Below are positions 1-7,300 of a stretch of 9,485 nt of DNA, in pieces (the first letter of the stretch is position 1; every line of letters starts with the position of its first letter). This DNA is from Methanobacteriaceae archaeon (GTDB lineage: Archaea; Methanobacteriota; Methanobacteria; Methanobacteriales; Methanobacteriaceae). Made by a program: the position numbers and the translations under genes. Below the pieces are notes generated by a model, which saw only the letters and a list, made by a program, of their open reading frames with translations, had not been told where the DNA came from and made no database searches. The DNA lies in NCBI GenBank assembly GCA_030681145.1, contig JAUXXK010000482.1, positions 1-9,485 of the forward strand, in the 5' to 3' direction.

Positions 1-304
1 ACCAGAATTATGCTAAATCCCACAAGGATTAATATGCATTGGACCAGCTACTCTATCACTATGTGGAGCTGAATGCCCAAGCAATGCTATCCCATGCAGA
101 GGATGTTATGGACCTACTCCTAAGGTTCAAGATCAAGGCGCAAAAATGATTAGTGCTATTGCTTCTGATTATGGGGTAGAAGAAGATAAAACCGTTGACC
201 CTGAAGAAGTAGCTGATCAACTGGACGATATTGTTGGTACTTTTTACACCTACACACTCCCAGCTGCTTTAGTGCCACTCAAAATGACAAAGGAGGGTAA
301 ATAA
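1..304 (+). CDS. mvhG: F420-non-reducing hydrogenase small subunit MvhG, 3' end only, with an in-frame stop at 14-16
   Basis: This is the C-terminal part of the electron-transfer subunit of the cytoplasmic Mvh [NiFe] hydrogenase, which carries iron-sulfur clusters linking the NiFe site of MvhA to MvhD/HdrABC. From codon 17 to the TAA at 302-304 the frame is open for 95 residues. It shows the spaced cysteines of the family's distal cluster region: QGLICIGPAT, then LCGAEC, then PCRGCYGP. The downstream mvhA and mvhB genes confirm the identity. The reading frame contains TAA at 14-16, right after a cysteine codon (11-13). Family members usually read Cys-aromatic-Leu-x-Gln-Gly here, so the stop sits where a Tyr or Phe is expected. 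It could be a sequencing error near a contig edge or a real nonsense change. The 5' end lies outside the window. The stop codon is immediately followed by the mvhA ATG. Confidence 0.85.
291..297 (+). promoter_or_regulatory. Ribosome binding site of mvhA, inside the end of mvhG
   Basis: AGGAGGG lies 7 bases before the mvhA ATG and overlaps the last codons of mvhG. With the mvhG TAA directly abutting the ATG, this suggests translational coupling and balanced synthesis of the two hydrogenase subunits (inference). Confidence 0.8.
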
Positions 305-1723
305 ATGGTAAAATTAACTATGGAACCTGTGACCCGTATTGAAGGCCACGCAAAAATTACCGTTCACCTGGATGATGCTGGAAACGTGGAAGATACCCGT
401 CTTCACGTAATGGAATTCAGAGGTTTCGAAAAATTCATGCAGGGCAGACCTGTAGAAGAAGCTGCAAGGATAGTACCACGAATTTGTGGTATCTGTGATG
501 TTCAGCACCACTTAGCTGCTGCAAAAGCTGCAGACCAGTGTTATGGATTCAAAGATGATGAAATACTACCTGATGCTTACAAAATGAGAGAAATTATGAA
601 CTGGGGTTCATTCATGCACTCTCACGCGCTTCATTTCTACTTCTTAGCTGCTCCTGATTTTATTGCTGGAAAAGATAGACAAACTAGAAATGTATTCCAA
701 ATTATTAAAGATGCTCCTGATTTAGCTCTACAAGCTATCCAACTCAGGAAAAATGGTCTTGACATTGTCAAAGCCATAGGTGGAAGGCCTATTCACCCAA
801 CTTCATCCACTCCGGGTGGTATCTCCACTGAACTGGATGATGAAACTCAAAAAGACCTTTTACAAAAAGCTCAACAGAACGTGGAATTAGCTCAAGCTAC
901 TTTAGATTTAGCTATACCAATATTTGAAGAAAATATTGATTTGGTTAATACTTTAGGTAACATTGAAACTCGCCACACTGGTTTAGTAAATGATGGTGTA
1001 TGGGATGTTTACAATGGTGATGTGCGGATTAAAAATAAAGACGGAAGTATTTTCCGTGAATTTAAATCCAACGATTACTTAGACACTGTTGCCGAGCACG
1101 TTAAACCATATTCTTGGTTAAAATTCCCTTACATTAAGGAATTAGGATACCCAGAAGGTATTTATCGGGTGTCTCCATTATCCAGAATTAACGTAGCTGA
1201 CAAAATGCCAGATGCAGCACCATTAGCTCAACAACGCTTCACAGAATTCCATGATGCTTTTGGATATGGTCAACAAACATTACTTTACCATTGGGCTCGT
1301 TTAATAGAGATGTTAGCTGCTGCAGAATGTGCTGCTGACGCTTTAGAAGGAGATTTATCTGGTAAAAAATTCCCAGATGCAATCGAAAGACAAGCTGGTG
1401 AGGGTGTAGGAATTGTGGAAGCACCTCGTGGAACTTTAATACACCACTACAAAACTGATGATGATGGCCTAATGACCGACGTCAACATTGTAGTTGCAAC
1501 TATCCAGAACAACCCTGCTATGGAAATGGGTATTCAAAAAGTTGCCAAAGACTACATTAAACCAGGCGTTGAAGTAGATGACAAGATCTTCAACTTAATG
1601 GAGATGGTTATCCGGGCATACGATCCATGTTTATCATGTGCAACTCACACCATTGACAGCCAAATGAGACTTGCCACCTTAGAAGTGTTTGATAAACAGG
1701 GCAACCTAATCAAACAGATATAA
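305..1723 (+). CDS. mvhA: F420-non-reducing [NiFe] hydrogenase large subunit MvhA
   Basis: This is the catalytic subunit of the group 3c [NiFe] hydrogenase (472 residues). It splits H2 in the cytoplasm and passes electrons through MvhG and MvhD to heterodisulfide reductase, where CoM-S-S-CoB and ferredoxin are reduced together by electron bifurcation. Both nickel-binding signatures are complete: RICGICDVQHH, with Cys61 and Cys64, and DPCLSCATH, with Cys442 and Cys445. The latter is encoded by ordinary TGT codons, so there is no selenocysteine here. The N-terminal MEPVTRIEGHAK is the usual large-subunit opening. Twenty-four residues follow His448; in the family this tail is cut off by a maturation protease after nickel insertion, so the protein is probably made as a precursor. 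The start is fixed by the AGGAGGG site and by the abutting mvhG stop. The length is normal for the family. Confidence 0.97.
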   Translation: MVKLTMEPVTRIEGHAKITVHLDDAGNVEDTRLHVMEFRGFEKFMQGRPVEEAARIVPRICGICDVQHHLAAAKAADQCYGFKDDEILPDAYKMREIMNWGSFMHSHALHFYFLAAPDFIAGKDRQTRNVFQIIKDAPDLALQAIQLRKNGLDIVKAIGGRPIHPTSSTPGGISTELDDETQKDLLQKAQQNVELAQATLDLAIPIFEENIDLVNTLGNIETRHTGLVNDGVWDVYNGDVRIKNKDGSIFREFKSNDYLDTVAEHVKPYSWLKFPYIKELGYPEGIYRVSPLSRINVADKMPDAAPLAQQRFTEFHDAFGYGQQTLLYHWARLIEMLAAAECAADALEGDLSGKKFPDAIERQAGEGVGIVEAPRGTLIHHYKTDDDGLMTDVNIVVATIQNNPAMEMGIQKVAKDYIKPGVEVDDKIFNLMEMVIRAYDPCLSCATHTIDSQMRLATLEVFDKQGNLIKQI

Positions 1724-1742
1724 TATCGCAAGGTGGAAAAAA

Positions 1743-2981
1743 ATGATAGTAGTCAATAAAGAAGACTGCATTAGATGTGGGGCCTGCCAAGGCACTTGCC
1801 CCACTGCAGCCATAGAAGTAACACCTGAAAATGTTATTTACTGTGATATCTGTGGCGGAGATCCTAAATGTGTTGCAGCCTGTCCTCAAGATGCTTTAAA
1901 AGTCGAATCTATGCTTTTGGATGAGGATGGAACCACTCAAGAAAGGATTGTTTTCAGCCCGGCCAAGTGTAATGAGTGTGGGGATTGTGTGGATGTTTGT
2001 CCTCCACAAACTCTTAAACTTGAAGAAGGTAAATTAGAAAAAATCCCTCTACAAGGTTTTTGTGTCATGTGTCAGAAATGTGTTGACATTTGCCCAGTAG
2101 ATGTTATCGGTATTGATGGTGTTAAGGAGCCTGCTCACAAAGAACTGAACATTGAAGGATCTATTTTCATAGCTGACTGTGTTGGCTGTGGAATGTGTGT
2201 TCCAGAATGTCCTGTAGATGCTATCACTCTATCTGAGATTGGTGGAGTTATTGACATCGATGCAGATACCTGTATTAAATGTGGTGTTTGTTCACAGACC
2301 TGCCCATGGAACGCAGTTTTCATTTCTGGTAAAAAGCCTGAAAAGCGAACCAAAGAAATCATTAAATTTGATTTGGATGAAGAAACATGTATTGGATGTA
2401 ATTCATGTTTAGAAGCTTGTCCTGGAGACTTCATTGTAGCCAAGGATTCTAACCTCACTGTAGAACTACCTTCAATTTGTACTGCGTGTGGTTTATGTGA
2501 AAAGATTTGTCCGGTCGATGCCATTGATCTTGAAGTGGAACTTGGACCTGCTAAACCTGCTAGTGAAGAAGGACTAGTATATGATGCTGAAAAATGTGAT
2601 TATATTGGTGCTTGTGCTAATATCTGTCCAAACGATGCCATTAGGGTAGTTACACGTACTGGTATGAAGTTACCTGAAATGGAAAAAGTAGACGAAGATC
2701 CTTTCTTCTCTATGTGTACCCGTTGCGGTGCCTGTACTATGGCATGCCCAAAGAATGCATTGTCCTTGGTTGATATGGATAAAGTTGTGGACGGTGAAGT
2801 TGTCAAACGGAAACGTGTTCAATACAACCCTTCTTTGTGCGATGAGTGTGGCGATTGTTTGGAAGTATGTCCATATAACATGCTGAAACTTACTGAAGAT
2901 AAAGTACCACTCAAAGGATTCTGTATACTCTGTGATCAGTGTATACCTGCCTGCCCAAAGAATGCATTGTATCTAAAATAA
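1743..2981 (+). CDS. mvhB: Polyferredoxin MvhB, with 12 ferredoxin-type cluster motifs
   Basis: This 412-residue iron-sulfur protein is encoded last in the mvh operon of methanogens and is thought to store or relay low-potential electrons for the hydrogenase. Its exact partner is not settled in the literature I know. Twelve cysteine motifs are visible, starting at residues 9, 34, 76, 107, 146, 177, 216, 246, 285, 325, 366 and 394. Ten are plain CxxCxxCxxxCP. The second has wider spacing (Cys34, 37, 43, 47). The ninth reads CDYIGACANICP, with Ile288 where the second cysteine should be. Motifs 2-4 and 10-12 look like copies of one three-cluster module: both contain ECGDC, then a Leu-Lys-Leu segment, then a KGFC or QGFC motif. 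The start is supported by AAGGTGG at 1730-1736; the gap to mvhA is 19 bases. No separate promoter is seen, so it is probably cotranscribed. Confidence 0.96.
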   Translation: MIVVNKEDCIRCGACQGTCPTAAIEVTPENVIYCDICGGDPKCVAACPQDALKVESMLLDEDGTTQERIVFSPAKCNECGDCVDVCPPQTLKLEEGKLEKIPLQGFCVMCQKCVDICPVDVIGIDGVKEPAHKELNIEGSIFIADCVGCGMCVPECPVDAITLSEIGGVIDIDADTCIKCGVCSQTCPWNAVFISGKKPEKRTKEIIKFDLDEETCIGCNSCLEACPGDFIVAKDSNLTVELPSICTACGLCEKICPVDAIDLEVELGPAKPASEEGLVYDAEKCDYIGACANICPNDAIRVVTRTGMKLPEMEKVDEDPFFSMCTRCGACTMACPKNALSLVDMDKVVDGEVVKRKRVQYNPSLCDECGDCLEVCPYNMLKLTEDKVPLKGFCILCDQCIPACPKNALYLK

Positions 2982-2982
2982 T

Positions 2983-3040
2983 AGTTTAGTTGGTTTTTAA
3001 CCCTAAACTCCATATTTTATTTTTTATTTATAAAATAAAA
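2983..3040 (+). terminator. Probable terminator after mvhB
   Basis: Directly after the mvhB stop, AGTTTAG (2983-2989) pairs with CTAAACT (3003-3009), and the inner GGTT (2992-2995) pairs with AACC (2999-3002) around a TTT loop, leaving a two-base bulge. A T-rich tract follows (3012-3029). The end of that tract forms a second AT-only inverted repeat, TTTTATTT (3022-3029) with AAATAAAA (3033-3040), which could also act on the opposite strand. Archaeal termination depends mainly on the T-rich tract, so the hairpin may be secondary. Confidence 0.6.
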
Positions 3041-3070
3041 ACTAATTATTGCTTTGTTGAAGTGAATTCC

Positions 3071-3087
3071 TAATAAAAATATAAAAT
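3071..3087 (-). terminator. Possible T-rich terminator of the minus-strand VTT gene
   Basis: Read on the minus strand this is a run of T-rich sequence about 60 bases past the VTT gene stop, as expected for an archaeal U-tract terminator. The whole region is AT-rich, so the call is weak. The rest of 3041-3147 shows no gene. Confidence 0.3.
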
Positions 3088-3147
3088 TCTATTAAATATT
3101 ATTCTGACATATTCAATTACCACAAATTTGCTGTTTTTTAATAATGA

Positions 3148-3783
3148 CTATTCAATATTTTTATAATATTTTCTATAAATAAAAAAGCCTGCAATTGTAA
3201 TTATAATTCCCAAAATAACTATTTCTTCTAAACGTGATATCTGCTGAGCCAAATCTTTATAAGCAACTCTAAATTGCCATCCCACAAACCCAAGAGCTGA
3301 TGCACGTATTAAACTTCCTAAAAATGTTATTATGATATAATCCTTTAGATTGAATCGTATAAATCCACATAAAGTGCTTATGACCACGCTGGGGATAATA
3401 GGCAGTGCTCTTAAACTAAAGAGAAGCATGTCATCACTTTTGCTTTCAGCAAATTTTTTGTTTGTTTTTTCTACAGCTTCCCAGCTTAGGCCTAAGTATT
3501 TTCCCCACTTTAAAATGAAGGGTTTGCCTAAGTAATATTCTATACTATACAAAAATAGAGATCCCAATGTTAATCCAAGCGAGGCAGGAATAGATACATA
3601 CAATAAAAGTTTTATTAATCCCTCCAAGTTCAAAGGACTTGTCTCCATTATGAAAAAGCTGCTACCAATAATTACTATGGTGGAGGGTATTAGTGCAATA
3701 ATCTCTTCTAAGAAACTTCCTAAAAAGACTCCTAAACTACCATAATCTAAAAAAAAAGTTATATAATGAAACAATAATTTCAT
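3148..3783 (-). CDS. VTT/DedA-family (SNARE-associated) integral membrane protein
   Basis: This 211-residue membrane protein is of the VTT/DedA/TVP38 type. Family members have been linked to lipid flipping and membrane homeostasis, and some to metal or ion traits; no substrate can be read from this sequence. Hydrophobic stretches lie at about residues 5-45, 57-82, 120-140, 146-170 and 187-204. Family landmarks are visible. One is an acidic re-entrant segment followed by proline (Glu26-Glu27, Pro33 in EEIIALIPSTIV). Another is LRALPIIPS with Arg125, Pro128 and Pro131, then CGFIRF with Gly140. A late G-rich helix ends in GFVGW (Gly168-Trp169). A GTGAT match to the 16S tail lies 10 bases before the ATG on the minus strand. 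It sits 71 bases downstream of the cooT-like gene on the same strand and may be cotranscribed with it. It is convergent with mvhB and is not part of the hydrogenase operon. Confidence 0.85.
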   Translation of the reverse strand: MKLLFHYITFFLDYGSLGVFLGSFLEEIIALIPSTIVIIGSSFFIMETSPLNLEGLIKLLLYVSIPASLGLTLGSLFLYSIEYYLGKPFILKWGKYLGLSWEAVEKTNKKFAESKSDDMLLFSLRALPIIPSVVISTLCGFIRFNLKDYIIITFLGSLIRASALGFVGWQFRVAYKDLAQQISRLEEIVILGIIITIAGFFIYRKYYKNIE

Positions 3784-3854
3784 TTAGCATTAAATCACAT
3801 GTTTTATCTATTTATCTAATTTTAAGTTATAATTGATTTTATTAGCTTAATTTT

Positions 3855-4037
3855 CTATTCTTCAATTTTAATATAAATACCATGTTTATCAAGGTCTATT
3901 TCTTGAATATGTCCTTTAATGCTTTTTTTTTGGTTTAATATGTCGGTCATATGGATATTATTTCCATCTATTTTTATAAAAAGAATGTCTTCCATTAATA
4001 AAGAGCCATCTGAGGAATATGCTGTTGATTCACACAT
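3855..4037 (-). CDS. CooT-like small putative nickel-binding protein
   Basis: This 60-residue protein begins Met-Cys-Glu-Ser-Thr and matches the CooT family (earlier called a predicted RNA-binding family, COG1532) in size and layout. It has an N-terminal MC motif, a central VMED-like segment (here LLMEDILFIKI), then a TDIL segment, and ends in a beta-rich GHIQEIDL...GIYIKIEE tail. In the characterised bacterial CooT, a dimer binds one Ni(II) through Cys2 and helps nickel insertion into CO dehydrogenase. In methanogens the role is unknown to me; delivery to [NiFe] hydrogenase or CODH/acetyl-CoA synthase is inference. The start is well supported: on the minus strand GGTGAT (4041-4046) lies 3 bases before the ATG, and starting there puts the key cysteine at position 2. 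It is the first gene of a possible two-gene unit with the VTT gene and is transcribed divergently from the giant surface protein. Confidence 0.8.
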   Translation of the reverse strand: MCESTAYSSDGSLLMEDILFIKIDGNNIHMTDILNQKKSIKGHIQEIDLDKHGIYIKIEE

Positions 4038-4040
4038 TTT

Positions 4041-4080
4041 ATCACCGATTGTCTGGTTTGTAATTTCTATTTAAATAATC
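4041..4080 (-). promoter_or_regulatory. Promoter and ribosome binding site of the cooT-like gene
   Basis: On the minus strand a TATA-like element (TTATTTAAATA, about 4068-4078) lies some 25-30 bases upstream of the GGTGAT ribosome binding site (4041-4046). A start of transcription near 4048-4050 would give a short leader of about 10 bases. The position is inferred from spacing only. Confidence 0.5.
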
Positions 4081-4130
4081 TTTTTATCATTATTTTTTTA
4101 AAATTTGCTCAATAGGTTATCATAATTTTC

Positions 4131-4144
4131 GTGATAATAATCAC
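4131..4144. promoter_or_regulatory. Dyad GTGATAATAATCAC, candidate operator copy 1
   Basis: This is an inverted repeat with perfect five-base arms GTGAT (4131-4135) and ATCAC (4140-4144) around AATA. A second, overlapping inverted repeat pairs TTATCA (4117-4122) with TGATAA (4132-4137). It lies between two divergent promoters. A similar 14-base dyad begins 41 bases further on. A regulator site is inference, and no regulator gene is visible in the window. Confidence 0.45.
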
Positions 4145-4171
4145 TATAATACTCTTAGTTTATTATTTTTA

Positions 4172-4185
4172 GTGAAAAATATCAC
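4172..4185. promoter_or_regulatory. Dyad GTGAAAAATATCAC, candidate operator copy 2
   Basis: It has the same length as the copy at 4131-4144, matches it at 11 of 14 positions, and keeps the GTGA and TCAC arms. The 41-base offset is close to four helical turns, so both sites would face the same side of the DNA. Confidence 0.4.
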
Positions 4186-4191
4186 AATATA

Positions 4192-4207
4192 ACAATATGA
4201 TTATTGT
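4192..4207. repeat. Short palindrome ACAATA-TGAT-TATTGT
   Basis: This is a perfect six-base inverted repeat around TGAT. The left arm, extended to ACAATAT, is also repeated directly just upstream (4184-4190). It may be a further regulator site or just a product of AT-rich composition. The rest of the intergenic stretch shows no gene. Confidence 0.35.
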
Positions 4208-4297
4208 ATTACAGAATAATGGTTTAATAAGGCCACATTTCCATAATTGTTCGTAATAATTTGTCACAAAAGCCAAATATGCGAACTAATTAGTATA

Positions 4298-4305
4298 TTT
4301 ATATA
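4298..4305 (+). promoter_or_regulatory. TATA box of the giant surface-protein gene
   Basis: TTTATATA matches the archaeal box A well. Typical spacing puts the transcription start near 4325-4330. The leader to the likely start codon would then be about 30-45 bases and include the strong ribosome binding site at 4348-4356. Confidence 0.6.
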
Positions 4306-4347
4306 TTATGTGGAACAAATACATATATGCATGTCAATAAACGAAAA

Positions 4348-4356
4348 AGGAGGTGA
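4348..4356 (+). promoter_or_regulatory. Full-length ribosome binding site AGGAGGTGA of the giant surface-protein gene
   Basis: This is a nine-base match to the complement of the archaeal 16S rRNA tail, much stronger than most. It points to initiation just downstream. The first ATG after it (4373) is 16 bases away, while an in-frame ATA at 4361 lies at ideal spacing. Confidence 0.75.
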
Positions 4357-4372
4357 GAATATAAGAAAAGAT

Positions 4373-7300
4373 ATGCAAAAACCATTAATTGTCATTACGC
4401 TCACTTTATTATTCGCATTATTAATCTCTGGAACAGCTGTAGCGGCTGATCCAAACGAAGGAACTTTTAATGAATTAAATAGTGAAGATGTTGTTGATTC
4501 GCAAAGCATGGGATCAAATAGTAGTAATTTGACTAATGATTCCATTGCTTTAAGTTCCTTAAATAGTACTGAAAAAACATTTTCCAATGTTAGCAATAAT
4601 TCTACTTCTAAAAATATAATTTCTGGAGTAGTTTTGGATTGTATAACATATGAACCGTTTCCAAATGCTAAAATCACAGTTAAAACGGTTAATGGTGTTA
4701 AAGTAGCTGAAACAACCACCAATGAAAATGGATTTTATTCTGTACAATTTAACAGCAATGAGACTATTTTCTATGCAACGGCAAGCTCAATTGGCCACAC
4801 ATCTCCTACTAAGGACATAAATGTATTAATAAATCCCAATGATAAAATTTATTATGGGACTCTTAACTTCACTTTAGGACAGCCAGTAATAACCATTTCT
4901 GGTCCAGATGAAGTTTTTATAAATGAACCTTTTACTCTGGGGTTGACTTTTGATAATACCGGCTCTAGTCCAGGTTTTGGTCCTATGGTGCAACTGTTTT
5001 TACCTCAAGGGGTGACATTTAATACAGCTACTTTCTTAGGTTCTGGTGTAACTGTAACAGATATGGGAATATTCCCGGTATCTGGTCAATTATACGATTC
5101 TGTAATACGCCAAACTGTAAACGGTCCAGTAGGATATCGATTAATAGTTTTAGAATATCCTTTAGGAAGTTTTACTCCAGATCAGACCCCAGTAACTATA
5201 AATGCAGCATTAAGCATGGGCAATGTTCTAATTGGAACTCCTTTATCTATATATGCTCAACCTTGGTTCCGTTTGGGTAACACTCCTATAGACGATCCAT
5301 CTACTGACCCTCCAATAAATGGTACTAGGATGCAGCATGAAGTAAACCCTATAGTCATGAAATTGACTAAAAGAGCCATTATTAATGAGGATGAAACTGC
5401 AACCGGGCCAAACTACCCCGTAAGGTATGAACTGTATCTGGACATAGCCAATGGCACCACAGTAACAAATATAAATGTTAGTGACATTTTATCTGGTAAT
5501 TTACAATATCTTAATCTGATTAATGCAGATGGAGGATCTGTAATTCAACAGCCTTCTACTTCAAGTCCAGGAGGAAGTTTAATAATAAACTTTGCTTCTA
5601 TAACTGGATTTTTAGGAGGTCCAGAGAAAACTATTTCATACACAGTGTATGCTCCAGAATTTAACAGCACTTTTGACCCGATTTTAGACCCACTTACAGG
5701 TTACAATCCTGATGGTGGAATTAGAAACGCTTTCAACAATGCAACTGCCAATGGGACTTACTTGGGAAATACTATAATTTCTGATGGCCCGGATTCTGAT
5801 TATTTAATCAGGCTTCTTTCATTGGCCACACAAAAAGGAGTTATTCTACAAAATGACCCTCAAGGAAATGGATACAGTCCGGGAGACTCATTAGAGTACA
5901 CTATAGACTTCCAAGTTTCAGATTACTTTGCTTTTAACAACATAGTTATCACGGATTTAATTGGTGATGGTCAAACCTTCAATAATTCATTCATACCTCA
6001 TTTACAAATTGTGGAAAATGGGACTGTGATAAATATTGACTTTGACCCGGCTTATTACAGCGTGACTCATAATTCTCTTACCGGTGAGACTACAGTAATA
6101 TTCAATATTTCCGGTCAACTTTTAGAATATGGGCTCACAAATCCCGGAATTGATGAAATTCTTAGGGGTGGATTGTACGATGATAGGTTTAATAATAGAG
6201 GTGCAACTACAGGTTACATTAAATTCCGAACCATAATAGACACGGAGTATGAGGGTCCGGTACCGGTAGGATCAGATCATTACGTTGGTATGGGAGACCA
6301 TACAACTAATGCTGTAACAATAAATGCTAACTTGCTGAATAATGATGCGCCTGTATCTGAAAGTAGTGGAACATCAGTCGTCATGTCTGGACCGTCTATA
6401 TACAAGACTATCTATGCTATTGATGGAAACACAGGATTTACTGATGTGAAAGTCAAACCGGGGATGACTGTAACTTATTCCTTGCTAGCTGATATTTTAA
6501 TATCAACAACTGAAGATTTACACATCATAGATTACCTACCTATTCCATTTCTAAATGCTAATGAAGTCACAACTCAGATTGCCCAAGGCGATGGTGTACC
6601 TGCAGCAGGTCAATGGAGACTTGCAAGTGATGACACTCTATCTGCTTTCTTAGGATCTGGAATTCCCCTATTAATTGTCAACAGCTCAGAAAATTCACTA
6701 ACATTTGATTACGGAAATTTCAATGATTTACTCAGTCAACCAAGAAGAATCCACATCCTATTCACAGTCACTGCTACCAATGAGCCATTTGCAGATTCAC
6801 TAACTTTGGCTAATATGATGACTCAATTGACTGAAAATACATTTGGTCAACAAACCGAGTTATCTGGTGTGGTTAATATATTGACCCAAGAACCTTATCT
6901 GGTTATAACCAAAGGGATTAATTCAACTAGTGGGTCGGGTACTATAAGTCCATCACCTAGCACTTTACCTGTAGATGGAAATCTCGTAGGGGCTGATGCT
7001 GGAGATGTGGTAACTTATGTAATAACAGTGGAAAATCAGGGTAGTGCAGAAGCATATAATGTTACTATTGCTGAAAATACTCCAGCTGGTTTAACTAATT
7101 TCATTTTACAAAGTGTAAAAAATGGATTAGGAACAAATCTGGCTTACGTTGGTGATATTTTTTCTGGAGGAATGCAGCTAACAGACCCTCTTCTTCCAAA
7201 TGATGGAACTAAAGGACCTCCTTATTCCACAGATACAGTTATAATCACTTATATCTGCACAATTGCCAATAACGTCTATCCAAGACAATTGATTAACAAC

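Noticed and set aside
1..75. Frameshift as the cause of the broken mvhG start: phase 1 reads RIMLNP just before the QGLIC segment.
   Set aside because: The phase carrying the rest of mvhG already supplies a Cys at the position the family expects, one codon before the stop, so a single substitution explains the data better. A one-base indel cannot be fully excluded.
314..1424. Minus-strand open frames inside mvhA (314-511 and 1239-1424).
   Set aside because: They lie wholly within a certain gene and have no supporting signals.
1628..1654. Selenocysteine or a split C-terminal piece in the hydrogenase large subunit, as in some Methanococcales.
   Set aside because: Both cysteines of DPCLSCATH are TGT and the large subunit continues unbroken to its normal end.
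2135..2806. Open frames antisense to mvhB (2135-2524, 2600-2806) and a plus-strand one at 2218-2412.
   Set aside because: They are shadows of a highly repetitive cysteine-rich gene, with no ribosome binding site and no recognisable protein features.
3350..3535. Plus-strand open frame opposite the VTT gene.
   Set aside because: It is antisense to a well-supported membrane protein gene and its product has no recognisable features.
4081..4330. CRISPR array, insertion-sequence end or small RNA in the AT-rich intergenic region.
   Set aside because: The repeats are few, short and imperfect with no regular spacers, no transposase is nearby, and no GC-rich stable fold is seen. A regulatory role fits better.
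4306..4747. Minus-strand open frames over the 5' end of the giant gene, the longest 138 codons.
   Set aside because: The opposite strand has a clear promoter, ribosome binding site and signal peptide. The antisense products look like translated low-complexity sequence.
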